Assembly (NCBI GenBank): GCA_039654915.1
Contig: CM077599.1
Location: 67,920,001 to 67,984,000 of the forward strand
Reading direction: 5' to 3'
Length of the DNA: 64,000 nucleotides
Origin: Aquilaria yunnanensis
Taxonomy: Eukaryota > Streptophyta > Magnoliopsida > Malvales > Thymelaeaceae
In this document: one piece after another, positions 35,401 through 48,081 of the stretch
Layout of the letters: every line of letters starts with the position of its first letter
How positions within the stretch are numbered: the first letter of the stretch is position 1
The notes under the pieces: generated by a model
What the model saw: the letters and a program-made list of their open reading frames with translations, nothing else
What the model was told of the DNA's origin: nothing
Database searches by the model: none
Position numbers and translations under genes: made by a program

Positions 35401-37736
35401 TCCAACTCCTTAATTTTTGGTTTCCAATGTGTGTTTCCTTCCACCTGTGAAGAATCAAATAATGCATATATGTTAGAAGTATCCTGATCCATTTGCATAC
35501 TAGATTCAAACGAATTAACTAAATATTTTTCAAGAGGATCAGAAATACTCCCTTCTTGGATATAATTTTCTACAATTTCACCAATGATACAGTCATCTTC
35601 ACTTTCATCTTCTTTTTCAGGAGGTTGCTTAAGCAAATTGAAAACATTTAGCTCCAATGTCATATTTCCAAATGACAACTTCATTAGTCCATTCCAACAA
35701 TTAATCAAAGCGTTAGAAGTTGCTAAAAATGGATGTCCCAAAATAACAGGTATTAAATTTTTAATTTCTACTGGTGGTGTGTCCAAAATAATAAAATCCC
35801 CAGGATAAATAAATTTATCAACTTGGACTAACACATCCTCAACAACTCCTTTTGGTACTTTCATTGATTTGTCAGCAAGCAAAAGAGTTACGTCAATTGG
35901 TTTTAACTCACCCAAATTTAGTTTTTACTAAACTGAATATGGAAGTAATTTTACACTAGCCTCAAGATCAAGTAATGCTTGCTCAATTTTATGTTCTCCA
36001 ATAAAACATGAAATTGTTGGACAACCAGGATCCTTGTATTTCAAAACAGTGTTATTTTGAATAACAGAACTTACCTGCTCAGCTAAGAAGGCTTTCTTTT
36101 TCACATTCAGCTTTCTTTTAACAGTGCACAAATCCTTTAAAAATTTGGAATAAGAAAGAACCTGTTTGATCGCATCCAACAAAGGAATATTGATCTTTAC
36201 CTGCTTGAAAATTTTCAAAATTTCAGGATTTCGGTTCACCTTCTTAGGAACAGTTAATGCCTGTGGAAATAGAAGTGCTGGTGAAGATTCAATTTATTCT
36301 TCGCTTGGTAAAGGTTCAACCCTTTTTTTACTCTTAGAAGTTGACTCATCGCCTCCTTCACAAGGTTCAAGAATGGATTTTTCAACAACCTTACCGTTGC
36401 GGAGTGTAATGGTTAACTTCGCTTGATCCATGGTTTGGCCTTTGGGATTTTCTTGTGGTTGAGAAGGAAATTTTCCTTTCTCTTGAATGTTGAGTGCAGA
36501 TGCAAATTTTGCAAGAGTATTTTTCAAATCATTCAGGTTTTGACTTGTTTGAGCATTGATGGACTCTTGCTTCTCAATGAATGAATGCAATGTATCTTCA
36601 AAATTTTTTCTAAAAGGAGGAATATATGGTGCATACCCTTGAGATTGTTGAAAATTTTGTTGGGTGTGCAAAAGTAGTTGCAATGGTTGAGCATGATTGC
36701 CACTTTTCCAACTGAAGTTTGGGTGATTCCTCCAACCAGGATTGTAAGTTTGTGAGTATGGATTTTGGGTTGGCTTTTTAAAGTTATTCAATGCATTGAC
36801 TTGGTCATGGAGACATTCTTTGAAAGTGGGCAAAGTTGGGTAATTGCTAGTGGGATGGTCATTGGTCTCACAAATGTGACAAACAACTTCTTCAACAGAT
36901 TTTAAATGACCAGTTTTCTTCATTTCTAAAGCCTCAACCTTTTTAGCTAAAGATGCCAATTTTGTTTAAAGGTCATTATCTTCTTTAAGATGATATATCC
37001 CTCCACTAGATGCAAGGGTTTGAGTCTTACCTAGGGCCTCATGGGTACCAGCAGTGTCCCAATTCTGTGCATTCTCTGCTAACATGTCTAAACAATTCAT
37101 TGCCTCGTCAGGATCTTTCTTCTCAAATGTTCCATTGCACATCATTTCTACCATTTGTCTTTCCCTAGGTGTCAAACCTTCATAAAAATGTGAGACTAAT
37201 CTCCATGTTTCAAAACCATGGTGTTGGCATGTGTTAAGTAAATCCTTGTATCCATCCCAACACTGGTAAAAAGTTTCACCTGATTTTTGTGTGAAAGTGG
37301 TGATTTGTCTTTTGAAAGAATTTGTACTATGGGAAGGAAAAAAAATTTTAAAAATTTTTTGTTGCAATTCATCCCATGAATTAACGGAGCCTAGCCTAAG
37401 ATTTTGTAGTCAAGTTTTAGCTTTATCTTTTAAAGAAAAAGGAAAAAGCTTAAGCCTGATGGTGTTCATGCTACAGTTTTGGTTGTTATATGTGTGACAG
37501 ACTTCCTCAAATTCTCTCAAATGCAAGTATGGATTTTTAGAATCAAAGTCATGAAAAGTTCGTAAAAGCTGAATAATACCCGACTTAAAATTGAAGTTAC
37601 ATGCATCAGCAGGAAAAATTAAACATGATGGTGTGCTATTTCTTATAGGGTTCATATATTCTCTCAGTGTCCTAGGCCGAACTTGGTCATTATGAAGAGA
37701 ATGGTTATCTTATTGTTCATTAATGTGTTCAGCCAT
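32457..37736 (-). pseudogene. Gypsy gag-pol polyprotein, one frame with at least a dozen in-frame stops
   Basis: All coding blocks from the ATG at 37736-37734 to the stop at 32457 share one frame; I see no frameshift in 5.3 kb. Gag lies at 37736 to about 36300 (CQHHGFETWRLVSHFYEGL; a knuckle-like CHICETNDH near 36880). The protease region is about 36239-35379 (ILGHPFLATSNALI). RT is 35357-34518, with FLDGYSGYYQI and the active-site FMDD (about 34617-34628). RNase H is 34508-33949 (TEKELLAVIFALDKF, YTDHS). Integrase is 33668-32811, with an HHCC zinc domain ([10 protein letters not shown]...CKACENC), then [18 protein letters not shown] and GQVELANRE giving D, D, E. The tail (32792-32457) shows no chromodomain. 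In-frame stops occur near 37410, 36966, 36294, 35928, 35379, 35124, 34518, 33949, 33918, 33702, 33009 and 32811. Confidence 0.9.
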
Positions 37737-38095
37737 GTTTGAAAAAAATGAAGATTCTCTTACCAGTCTACCACTTGATATACGTGACCAAGCTTTCATA
37801 CAATAATAAAATAACAACAAGAAAAAAAAATATTAATAACAAGTTAGGTAGGAGACATAGCCTTCCATACAATAATAATTAGAAAAATAAAAAAAGAAGC
37901 AATATGAACAAAAAATAAAAGGTAGGAGGCTCAGCCTTCCATTCAACAATAAAGAAAAATAAAGAAAAATAAGATTAACACAAAATAAGAGGTAGGCGGC
38001 TCAACCTGCCATATAAAGAACGAAATAAAAATAAAATAAAATAAAATAAAAAGAACAAAAAGAAAAAAAAATTAAACTTGTACACTAATTTTGCT

Positions 38096-38113
38096 TCCTC
38101 GACAACGACGCCA
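38096..38113 (-). promoter_or_regulatory. Gypsy primer binding site (tRNA-Asp-like)
   Basis: On the element's strand TGGCGTCGTTGTCGAGGA begins six bases after the 5' LTR. It resembles the complement of the 3' end of plant tRNA-Asp (TGGCGCCGTTGCCGGGGA), with C-to-T type changes. Confidence 0.75.
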
Positions 38114-38119
38114 AAAACT

Positions 38120-39612
38120 TGCTGCACTCTAGCAGTTGTAACCCAAGTGTAGGTTGTCACAAGTAATAAAATCTCGGGAGTCCAAGTATCGAACCACAGG
38201 GAAGTGAATTAAGAAATATAAATTATAAATCTGGTAATAAGGAAAGATATTGGTGCAAGGTGTGAGCAGGTATTGATTAAAAACTTAAATTCAAATAAAA
38301 TAGTTAAGGTTAGGGGATCCACTTTTAGTATATCAGTTATGATTAATTTTAGCCCATCTTACCACTCAATTGAGATCCACACATAAAGGATGTCCTAATT
38401 GAGAAATTTAGTTAGTATTAACATTCATTGATCTTAAAACGCCAACACTTGCTAATGAGTTCAAGTATTCATCATGCCAACCTTTGTCAACAATAACTCA
38501 AGATACCAATATAGCCGGCAGAGCCATGTTCTACAAAGGGATTCAAGTAGCTTTTGTGCCAATGATTAACTATGATAAATTAAGACTCCCACTTAACAAA
38601 GAAGGAAGTTAAATAGATTAAAGAAGAAAATACTGTTAACATTGTGATCCATTCAAATCAATCATAACCTTTACACCAAAAACTTCACCCTTTCACCTTA
38701 GCAAAGAGAAAATTAGTTAGCCATAATAAAAGTAGACAACATGTAAAAAGATGAAATGAATATGGATTGAAATATCAAAAGAAAGAACAAGAACAAGAAT
38801 GAGAAAACACTTGGAGAGAGTTTCGGTATTGAAAACTAGAACAAGAACAAAGGAGAAAAACTAAAGAACATGGAAATGGCCTAAGAAAAATGGCATCCTT
38901 CACCCTCTCCCCAGGGTGCCTATTTATAGAGTTTTGGGGTGGGTGAAATGGTAAAAATAAAATGGTAAAATATAGGTAAATACAAATCAACAATGGGAAG
39001 CCGCAACTTCTTTTAATTTTTTGGCCATTGTATACATTAGATCAGCTCTATCTCAAAGCACGGAAGTTGTAGATCTCCCCTTTAGCTTCGAATTGATAGT
39101 TTTCTCATTCAAATCAGACATCCGTAGCTTAAGTTATGATTTTCCTACCGAAACTGCTCTTCAGCATACGAAATAACGATGGGTCTCATCTATAATTAGA
39201 TTTCGGCAATGAAAACGATCAAACTAGCTTGCGGAATGAAGTAGAGTTGAAGATCTATGTGTTGACTTTTAGATGAATTCGGAATCACTTATTTCTGATA
39301 CCTACAGCTCCAGAAATGATTTTTTCTCATGAAGGGCCGCTAAGTAATGATTTTTACCTACATAAAAAATAATTATTTCATATATATATTTTAATATTAA
39401 TGAACAGTAAACCACGTATGTACAGTGAATACGCGTATGAACAGTCAGTCGATGAAAAATGATAGGTGAATAGTAAAAATGCATATGAATAGTAAAAATA
39501 TGTGAATAGTAACCCGGTGGAAAAAATGCTCAGCATATAGAAATTAATCATACTTAAAGTGTATAATGATGTTTTAAACCCTTAATAACAATACACTTAT
39601 GAGTATTCATCA
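38120..39612 (-). repeat. Gypsy element 5' LTR (1493 bp)
   Basis: This is a direct repeat of 28182-29629, starting TGATGAATACTCATAAG and ending GTGCAGCA on the element's strand. It is about 45 bases longer than its partner, mainly because of extra sequence around 39410-39480 (plus). The duplication CCCAG follows at 39613-39617. Confidence 0.92.
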
Positions 39613-39617
39613 CCCAG

Positions 39618-40260
39618 CCCACTCCCCTTCAGCCCTTCAGCCCTCCCCCTTAGTCCCTCTCCCAATGACCTAGTCTCTCTTCGGATTCAGAATCAGAGTT
39701 CAGACAAAGTTCAGAGTCTTCAGAGTTCAGACTCTCGTCACTCTCCCGAGTCCCTCTAGACTCCCGACTCCACAACCTCAAGTCCCGACTCCCATCCTGG
39801 CTCTCCCCTGCCCTGACTCGGCACCCAGTCCCTTACTCAGCTTCGGCTGCTCCCCTCAGCCTTCGTAATTCGTATCCCTCACCTTCGAAGTCGATTCCGA
39901 TTCTAATTTCAGTACTCATGCCCTACTCCAATTCCGATACTCCCAGTCACAGTCGCATTCCAGAAACAACCAATCTCCTCGTTGGAGCACCATGCCCGTA
40001 CCATAATCTGTTTTTCGGCCCCAGGCAGAAAGAATCAGTTAGGCGGTGCCGCAGTGTAAGGCACTAAAATCCTCTCATCTCCGACGCTTTGACTTTGCGA
40101 TGCGTCAGCACCACGCACAATCAGTTGTCATCGGTTCATTGCACCAACCAAGGAGCAATTTTCGTTGCACCAAAAGTCGAGGCAGCTAAAGCCAACCTGG
40201 TATTTAATTTTTGTATCTAAATTTTTTGTTCTTAATTGTTCAATTTCTGATTTTACAATG
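39618..40260 (+). other. C/T-rich 5' interior of the hAT element
   Basis: The plus strand from 39618 to about 39960 is rich in short repeats of ACTCCC, CAGTCCC, GACTC and TCAGAGTTCAGA, quite unlike the AT-rich surroundings. It is the part of the hAT between its left terminus and the transposase remnant. It may be a 5' leader or a transposase-binding zone. No ORF is supported. Confidence 0.5.
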
Positions 40261-40783
40261 TTTAAGTGTCAATGTTTGTTATTAATTTTGGAGCAATGTT
40301 CTTTAGGAGCTTAGAATGCAATGTTCTTTAGAAGCAATGTAAAGCCGGATACTAGATTATGTTAAGGGAACCTATTGCAAGAGAACTCAAATTGAAAATC
40401 ATAATAGAACTTGGAAAGCTACTAAGCAATTATCTACTAACCAAGAAAAAAAAATCAAACACGATTTTATTTGTTCCCTAAAATTCTGGAATTTCTAGCA
40501 GACCCATAAATTACCAGATTTCATTTGTTCCCTAAAATTAATAAAAAGTAAACTTAGGCAAGACTTATAAAACTAATAATTATATAAATACATAGAATTG
40601 ACCAAGGATAATAATCTATGTTTTTATCCCTCGTCACTTGCATCCAATTTTTATTTGCAATAAACTTAGGAACTTAGGAATGGTTCTTTCCATAACTAAT
40701 GCTTCTATAAACTTGCAAGGTGGAATTAGTGGAGTATGTAAATTTATGAATGCTTATTGCACTAGAGGGAAAGTGTTCATTTT

Positions 40784-41358
40784 ATGAATCAAAGTAAAGC
40801 AAGATTGAAGACATTTTGTGAGATCATACAGCAGTTGCAATTACCTTACAGAAAACTTGTGTTAAACTATAAAACTCATTGGAACTCAACCTATGAGATG
40901 TTATCTTGTGCTTCGAAGGTTAAAGATGTCTTCCCAAAATACCAACAAAGAGAGGTCAATATATCTCGTGTCTAAGTAAGGAAGATTGGGAGAAGATGGA
41001 TAAGATATTGGCGATCTTAGAGGTATTTGCTAAAGCCACTAATGTTATATCTGGAAGCACATATCCAACGTCAAATTTGCTTCTTTTCAAAGTGTGCAAG
41101 GTGAAGCAGGTTTTAGATAGTAGGGCAATTGCTAAAGATGCCTTCATAAGAGATATGGTAACTAAGATGAAACAGAAGTTTGATAAGGATTGGGGGGAGT
41201 GTAACTTGGTGATGGCAATTGCTGCCATTTTGGATCCAAAAGTTAAAATGAAGGCTCTTGAATATTGTTTTCCAAGTGTATACACTTCATTAGAGGCACG
41301 AGAGCATATTGACAAGGTGAAGAGAACTTTATATGAGGACAAGTATATGATTGAGCAT
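40784..41358 (+). pseudogene. hAT transposase, central part (RNase H-like domain), upstream of the Copia insertion
   Basis: 40784-40975 encodes LVLNYKTHWNSTYEML, the hAT motif usually written RWNSTY.ML. After a frameshift, 40996-41358 encodes MDKILAILEVFAKATNVISG and NLVMAIAAILDPKVKMKALE, the conserved LA.A..LDPR.K..... of hAT transposases. The frame is cut at 41358 by the Copia element and resumes after it. The N-terminal BED zinc finger and first catalytic part are not visible between 40260 and 40784. Confidence 0.8.
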
Positions 41359-42783
41359 TGTTGGGTTTCGGGAGCCAAACAGCGCAGCGGAATTTAACAG
41401 AAACCCTCCAGGATCCAAGTGAAACGGGGTAAACCGGGTGTTTGAAAATTTTCATACCTAATTTTTGGTTGAGATCTCTCACTCAACTGTAGAGTCAAAT
41501 CATAAAACCTGAACAGTTGACGTGTTTAGGCTCTCTATGGTATCCACACGAGCCTCTCGGGATCACCACGCTTCCACCACGTCCCAGCAGATGTGTTTCT
41601 CTTGCGCTCGCAGTGCTAGCTTACGTCCTCCAAAGAATTGCAAGAGAAGAGTGCGGCTGTCCTTTTGGGAGGCCAGGGCAAGGAGACCTGCAAATTTCTA
41701 ACTAAAAGTTGTATTTATAGTGACACTCAACTTCCAGGCCTAATGGGTTTCAAAGCCCTAATCTAATTAGGCTTTAATTTCGGGCTTAATAATGGCTCAA
41801 CTCCTGGGCCCATTATTAATACGAAATTAAAGTGAAACCATAACCCAAATAATTAGCCCATGCACTCTAATGATCCAAATAGCTCTATGTGTGCGACCCA
41901 ATAGGCGCTTACCACGTTGGCAATGATCATAAATCATATTTATGATCATAAGCAATGAGCGGTGTCTAGCAACACATCATTGTTACTCAAGTGACAAGAT
42001 TGTCGATGATTCGACTAAACCTTTATGATCATCACCGGCATATGTCATTGTCCCTTTGTCCAAGATATCAAGACTAAGCACGAGACATGGAATGTGTCAC
42101 TCTCGTATAGCCCAATCTTTGGTTTCTTGATTACCGAGTAAACGAGTATACCAACTTAAACTGATGACATTGATATCCTATATCAACTCATCCGAGCATG
42201 GCCAGGCATTTTTCTAAGTCTTACTCTATCAAGGGGCCCAAAGATATCACTCTCATTACATAGGAGGAATAAATCTCATCTTGATCACACAAATCCCTCC
42301 GCATGATATGTCACATACCCAATGATCTCCTTCAAGTTCACTCAGTGACGAGCAACAAAAGAAAGTATCAAAGTATGTGACTCACATGTAGGGAACCTTG
42401 ATGATCTCAGGTCGAAGGACTACATATACCATGATCACTATGAGAATCACTTATGACACTCATATAACGATCCATGAAGTGTTCTCATAGTGGGTCGGTC
42501 CAGTACACAAGTTCTCCAACTTGTACCCATATGTAGACTACATATCTTATATTAGTCTCCACATATGCTAGCGTTATGTATTATTGCAACCCGCTCCACA
42601 ATAATACTAGACTAGGGATGTTTAAGAATATCATTATTCTAGGGTTACAATTATGTTTATTACGTTATGCAGAAATAAAACAACGAACATAATTGCTGGA
42701 TTAATGCCTTAATAAAATATAATGACTCAATGTGCAAAAAATACAATCATCTCATGATTGGCTTTTCGGGCACAACACTGACA
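41359..42783 (-). repeat. Copia element 3' LTR (1425 bp)
   Basis: This is a direct repeat of 48082-50365 once the solo LTR is removed from the latter. On the element's strand it runs TGTCAGTGTTGTGCCC...AACCCAACA. The duplication AGCAT precedes it at 41354-41358. I count about 10 differences from the other LTR in the first 150 bases. Confidence 0.92.
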
Positions 42784-42797
42784 ATCTCCCACTTGCA
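42784..42797 (-). promoter_or_regulatory. Copia polypurine tract
   Basis: On the element's strand AAGTGGGAGAT directly precedes the 3' LTR start TGTCAGTG, as expected of the primer for plus-strand synthesis. Confidence 0.8.
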
Positions 42798-42802
42798 CTA
42801 AA

Positions 42803-45800
42803 AGCCAATCATCCATGTATCTAATACCGATGGACCTAGAATGGCTATCATGCTTTGCTGCGTAAGGGGCTTTATCAGTGGATCAGCAATGTTGTTGTCT
42901 GTCGAAGTCCTGCATATCCTTGCATCACCCCTCTCGATGATCTCCCTGATGAGATGATAGCGTCGGAGTATGTGTTTGGATCACTGGTGAGATCGAGGTT
43001 CCTTAGCCTGTGCGATTGCTCCATTATTGTCACAATAGAGCTCTATCGGGTCGGCAATGCTTGGAATCACTCCAAGTTCAATGATGAACTTCTTGATCCA
43101 AACTGCCTCCTTTGCGGCATCAGAGGCGGCAATGTACTCAGGTTCTGTTGTAGAGCCAGCTATTGTCTCTTGCTTTGAACTCTTCCAGCTCACAGCACCA
43201 CCACCAATACAAAACACATAACCAGATTGCGATCTAAAATCATCCTTATCGGATTGGAAGCTTGCATCGGTGTAACCCTTTACAATGAGCTCATCTTCAC
43301 CTCCAAAGACCAAGAATGCATCTTAGTCCTTCGTAAGTACTTAAGGATGTTCTTAACAGCTGTCCAGTGACTCTCACCGGGGTTCGATTGGTACCTACTC
43401 GTCAAGCTCAAAGCATATAAGACATCGGGACGAGTACATATCATGGCATACATGATAGATCCAATTGCTGAGGCATATGGAATCTTACTCATGCGCTCTC
43501 TCTCCTCGGTTGTACTTGGACACTGACATCTAGAAAGAATGATACCATGTGACATGGGTAAGAATCCTTTCTTGGAATCTTGCATGCTAAACCTCTTTAG
43601 CACCTTGTCAATATATGTACTTTGTTTTAGGCCAAGAAACTTTCTAGATCTATCTTTATAGATCCTGATGCCTAACACATAGGCTGCTTCACCCAAGTCC
43701 TTCATAGAGAAACATTTCCCTAGCCAAGTCTTCACAGACTGTAGCTTAGGAATGTCATTCCCGATGAGTAGTATGTCATCTACATACAACATTAAGAAGA
43801 CAATAGCGCTCCCACTAACCTTCTTGTAGACACAAGGTTCATCTTCATTTTTTATAAAACCAAACTCTTTGATTGCATCATCAAAATGAAGATTCCAACT
43901 TCGAGAAGCTTACTTCAGTCCATAAATGGACATTTGCAACTTGCACACTTTATTAGCATTCTCAGGAGTGACAAAACCCTCAGGTTGTGTCATGTACACA
44001 TCCTCAAGTGGCTTTCCATTTAGGAATGTAGTTTTGACATCCATTTGCCATATCTCATAATCATAGTGTGCAACAATAGCAAACAAAATTCAAATGGATT
44101 TAAGCATATCAACTAGTGAAAAAGTTTCATCATAGTCAATACCATGAATTTGCTTGAAACCTTTTGCAACCAATCGTCCTTTAAACGTAATCATATTACC
44201 ATCCATGTCAGTTTTCTTCTTGAAAACCCATTTGCACCCTATGGGTTTTACCTCTTCAGGTGGGTCAACCAAAGTCCATACTTGGTTTTCATACATGGAT
44301 TCCATCTCAGATTTCATGGCCACTTGCCACTTCTCAGAGTCAGGCCCCGACATAGCTTGTTGGTAGGTTGTGGGCTCATCCTGATCTATGAGCATCACAT
44401 CACCAGTGTGAGTCATGAGAAATCCATATCTCTCGGACTCACGCCGACTCCTACCAGACCTACGTGGGCTCTGTGCTACAGAAACAGACTCTTGAACAAC
44501 ATCTTGCGGTGTCTGTTCAGGTTCCATTTCAAGTTCGATGTCTCCTTGTTGTTCTTGAATTTCTTCAAGTTCTACTTTCCTCCTACTAGTTCCTTTAGAG
44601 ATAAACTTTTTCTCCAAAAAGACACCAGTTCAAGCAACAAACACTTTTTGCTCAGAAGGATTATAGAAATAATAACGCTTTGTTTCTTTAGGATACCCAA
44701 CAAAAAGACATTTTTGAGATTTGGGCCCTAGTTTATCAGAGGATTGACGTTTCACATAAGCGTCACAGCCCCAAATCTTCATAAAAGACAAATTGGGACG
44801 CCTCCCACTCCATATCTCATATGGTGTCTTTTGAACCAATTTAGATAGAACTCGGTTTAGTGTAAAAGCGGCTATCTCTAGAGCATGTCCCCAAAAGGAG
44901 TTTGGAAGGTCAGCTTGACTCATCATAGAGCGAACCATGTCTAACAGAGTTCAATTTCTCCTTTCAGATACACCATTCCATTGAGGTATACCTGGTAGAG
45001 TGAGTTATGATACTATACCACACTTCTTCATATAGTACTCTCCGCCTCGATCTGATCGAAGCACTTTAATACTCTTCCCGAGTTGATTCTCTACTTCATT
45101 CTTGAATTCTTTGAACTTTTCAAAGGATTATGACTTGTGTCTCATAAGATACACATAGCCATATCTGCTGAAGTCATCAGTGAAAGTAATGAAGTATTGG
45201 AAACCTTCTCTAGCTTGTGTAGACATAGGGCCACATACATCACTATGTATGAGTCCTAGTAAGTCATTAGCCCTTTCACTTTGCCCTGTGAATGGGGCTT
45301 TGGTCATCTTGCCCAACAAACATGACTCACATGTCTCATATGATTCAAAATCAAATGAGTCCAAGAGTCCATCCTTATGGAGCTTGGATATGCGGGTCTC
45401 ATTTATATGGCCCAAGCGATAGTGCCAGAGATAGATCGGGTTTGAATCATTTAATCTGACCTTCTTGGTATTCACATTGTAGATTGGATCTTCGAGGTCT
45501 AGAACATACAACCCATTGCTAAGTTGAGCACTACCATAAAAGATTTCATTCAAATAAATAGAACAACATTTGTCTTTTATTATAAATGAAAAACTTTTCT
45601 TGTCCAAACAAGAAACATAAATCAAATTTCTACTAATAGTAGGCACAAAGTAGTAGTTGTCTAATTCTAAAACTAATCCACTAGGTAAAGTGAGAACATA
45701 AGTCCCTACGGCTAAGGCAGCAACCCTTGCTCCATTTCCAACACGTAGGTCCACTTCACCTCGAACCAATCTTCTACTTCTACTTAGATCTTGCACATTT

Positions 45801-46723
45801 GCACAAATGTGAGATCCACATCCAGTATCCAATACCCAAGATGAGGAAGTAGAAAAGTTAGCCTCTATAACAAAAATACCTGAAGTGGAAGTCTTACTTC
45901 CTTTTTCCTTAACAAGTTCTTCAAGATAGAGCTTGCAGTTGCGCTTCCAGTGTCCAGGTTGCTTACAATGGAAGCACTCCCCTTCCTTTGCCACACCACC
46001 CTTTGGTTTCAGTGCAGCTGAAGAAGAATTAGCATTGGACTTTTCATTAGCTTTATCCTTTTTCTTGTTGGTTTTTCCCTTTCCTTTGCCCTTTTGAACC
46101 ATCAAAATGGGCTTAGTCTTCTTAAGATTTTGCTCAGCAGTTCTCAACATGTTGAGCAATTTAGGGAGGGACTTGTCAAGGTCGTTCATGTTATAGTTCA
46201 TGACGAACTGACTATAGCTTTCATGCAATGATTGCAAGACTACATCAATAGCCAACTCTTTCTGAAGAGCAAATCCCAAATTCTCAAGATTCTCAATGTA
46301 CCCAATCATCTTGAGCACATGATGACCCACGGGACTTCCCTCAGACATCTTGCACTGAAACAATGCCTTAGAGGTCTCAAACCTCTCATGCCTAGCTTGC
46401 TCTTGGAAAAGCATTTTGAGATATTCGATCATATCGAACGCTCCCATGTTCTCATATTGCTTCTAAAGCTCAGATTCCATGGTAATAAGCATGAGGCATG
46501 CAACATCCAAAGCATCATCAGAATGCCTCTTGTGAGCATCCCTTTTAGCTCTTGGAGCAGTGGTAGCAGGCTCATTCGGAATGGGCTACTCTAGGACATA
46601 GGCCTTTCTCTCTTGCTTGAGGACTATCCTCAAGTTTCGGTACCATTTGAGAAAGTTGGTCCCATTCAGTTTTTCCTTCTCAAGGATCAATCGCAATGAA
46701 AGTGTCGATGTGTTTTGTGCCAT
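42803..46723 (-). pseudogene. Copia gag-pol polyprotein, interrupted
   Basis: The ATG at 46723-46721 opens the frame; a stop near 46465 precedes the longest open block (46447-45128). Gag carries the knuckle CFHCKQPGHWKRNC (near 45955). Protease has WVLDTGCGSHIC. GAG-pre-integrase/integrase shows HYRLGHINETRISKLHKDGL and CESCLLGK, then SDVCGPM. Stops fall within integrase (45128 and between 45127 and 44939). 44938-44090 spans the end of integrase and the start of RT (VWTLVDPPEEVKPIGCKWVF). 43792-43280 holds the RT active site YVDD. The frame then shifts near 43280-43313. RNase H follows ([27 protein letters not shown]) with a stop at 42981 and a trace of C-terminus to about 42803. Gag through RT share one frame; RNase H is in another. 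Confidence 0.92.
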
Positions 46724-48068
46724 GGTTATCTACAACAGTAAATATGCAGTATAAGAGTCATGTATTTTAATTCATTTAATAAGGACTTTTATTAAACGAT
46801 ACTCCCACTATTGTCCTCAACATAATAACCCTCAATATTATTTCGGAACACCTCGGCACTAAGGTATTCTAATGGGCCAAGATCCATATTTGACCACAAC
46901 CTGAGTCAGCTTTGGGTTGTCTCTCAAGTTACAGTTATTTAGGTAGGTAACTCCTTGCCAATTGCATCTTATGCAACTATTGGATGGTTGGGTGAACAAC
47001 ACTTGTCCAAGCTCATCTCATGAGCTTAAGCCCAACTCTATGCCTCTAAGTCCCTAATCCTATTAGGATGACTTAGTTAAGTCGAACCCAAAGTTAGCAG
47101 TTTGGATATCACTATTATCCCATCGCGCCTTACCAAGATGAACATAGGTGCTTTGCTTTGGCAAACCCACCTAATGTTGATCAAAGTCTTGACAAGTGCC
47201 AACATTTGGAAGGCATCACATTTAATGACTTAATGTTTATTTTAGGGGTTTTTCTTTTAATCTCACCAATTTGTTATCTCCGGTTTTTTTATACATGCAT
47301 CACATACAAATATAAAACATGCATTTCATGCTTACAAAAAAATAAACGTGATATGGTTATAGCCCAAATTATGCGATATTCTCAAGCTAATGAGAATATC
47401 ATAAAAGCCTAAGAAAAGAAAAAAGTCTTCACAAGCTTTTTTTTTTCCTTTCTTGGTTGCCCTTTTGTTGTCACCTCCTTGGACATACCACCTTGGATGA
47501 TCCCATAATGCACCATTACATCAATAATAGAAACCTCGAGTTACATTCGAGGGAAGTAAGGTGAGAAGAGAATGTACAATGAAAGTGATAAGAAAAGGCA
47601 CGACTCGCAGGCCGTATTTACAAGTACAACCAATCAAGGGCTATAACCATGCACCATGCTTCAAACACCAATCAGCATATCATGTCAAATCTCATTCAAC
47701 AAAGATGCATGCCAATTTTCGCGTGTTGATTAACTAGTTTTTATTTATGTGGCGCCTCACATATGGTGATCCCGCTGGCCGGTCAGCAAAAATACATTAC
47801 TTTCAATGCCTGAACAGGCCGAATCCGAACCAAGCTATGGTTTTTGCAACTATTGCAAGAATCCTAATCCATATAGGTATCTCATACCTATCAATTTCGG
47901 GTTAATCTCATTAACCAATTAGTGTCGTTTCTTCATATATGTCATATGTTCATTACAAGTTCCGGTTTCATGCATCATGAATCAATCTAATTAATCATGG
48001 CCGAAAAGCAACTGAACACATAACATCATGTGATTCAACATCAATCCCGATTTAGGGTTTCACCAGTA
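46724..48068 (-). other. Copia leader between PBS and gag
   Basis: 1.35 kb of non-coding sequence on the element's 5' side. Short ORFs here have no known motif. Confidence 0.6.
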
Positions 48069-48080
48069 GCTCTGATACCA
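48069..48080 (-). promoter_or_regulatory. Copia primer binding site (initiator tRNA-Met)
   Basis: On the element's strand TGGTATCAGAGC follows the 5' LTR after one base. This exactly matches the complement of the plant initiator tRNA-Met 3' end used by most Copia elements. Confidence 0.9.
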
Positions 48081-48081
48081 C

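Larger units (their letters stand above)
28182..39612 (-). mobile_element. Gypsy (Ty3) LTR retrotransposon, 11.4 kb, Athila-like
   Basis: Two LTRs (28182-29629, 38120-39612) flank an 8.5-kb interior on the minus strand. The 5-bp duplications CCCAG are identical (28177-28181, 39613-39617). The order on the element's strand is 5' LTR, PBS, gag-protease-RT-RNase H-integrase in one frame (37736-32457), an extra ORF (32262-31714), about 2 kb of non-coding DNA, polypurine tract, 3' LTR. The PBS resembles the tRNA-Asp type used by Athila elements and the presence of a post-integrase ORF also fits that group, but the lineage is my inference. Many in-frame stops make it inactive. It sits 223 bases inside the left end of the hAT. 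Confidence 0.92.

Noticed and set aside
44144..44731. 195-codon plus-strand ORF
   Set aside because: It is the complement of the Copia RT/integrase frame, which carries clear motifs.
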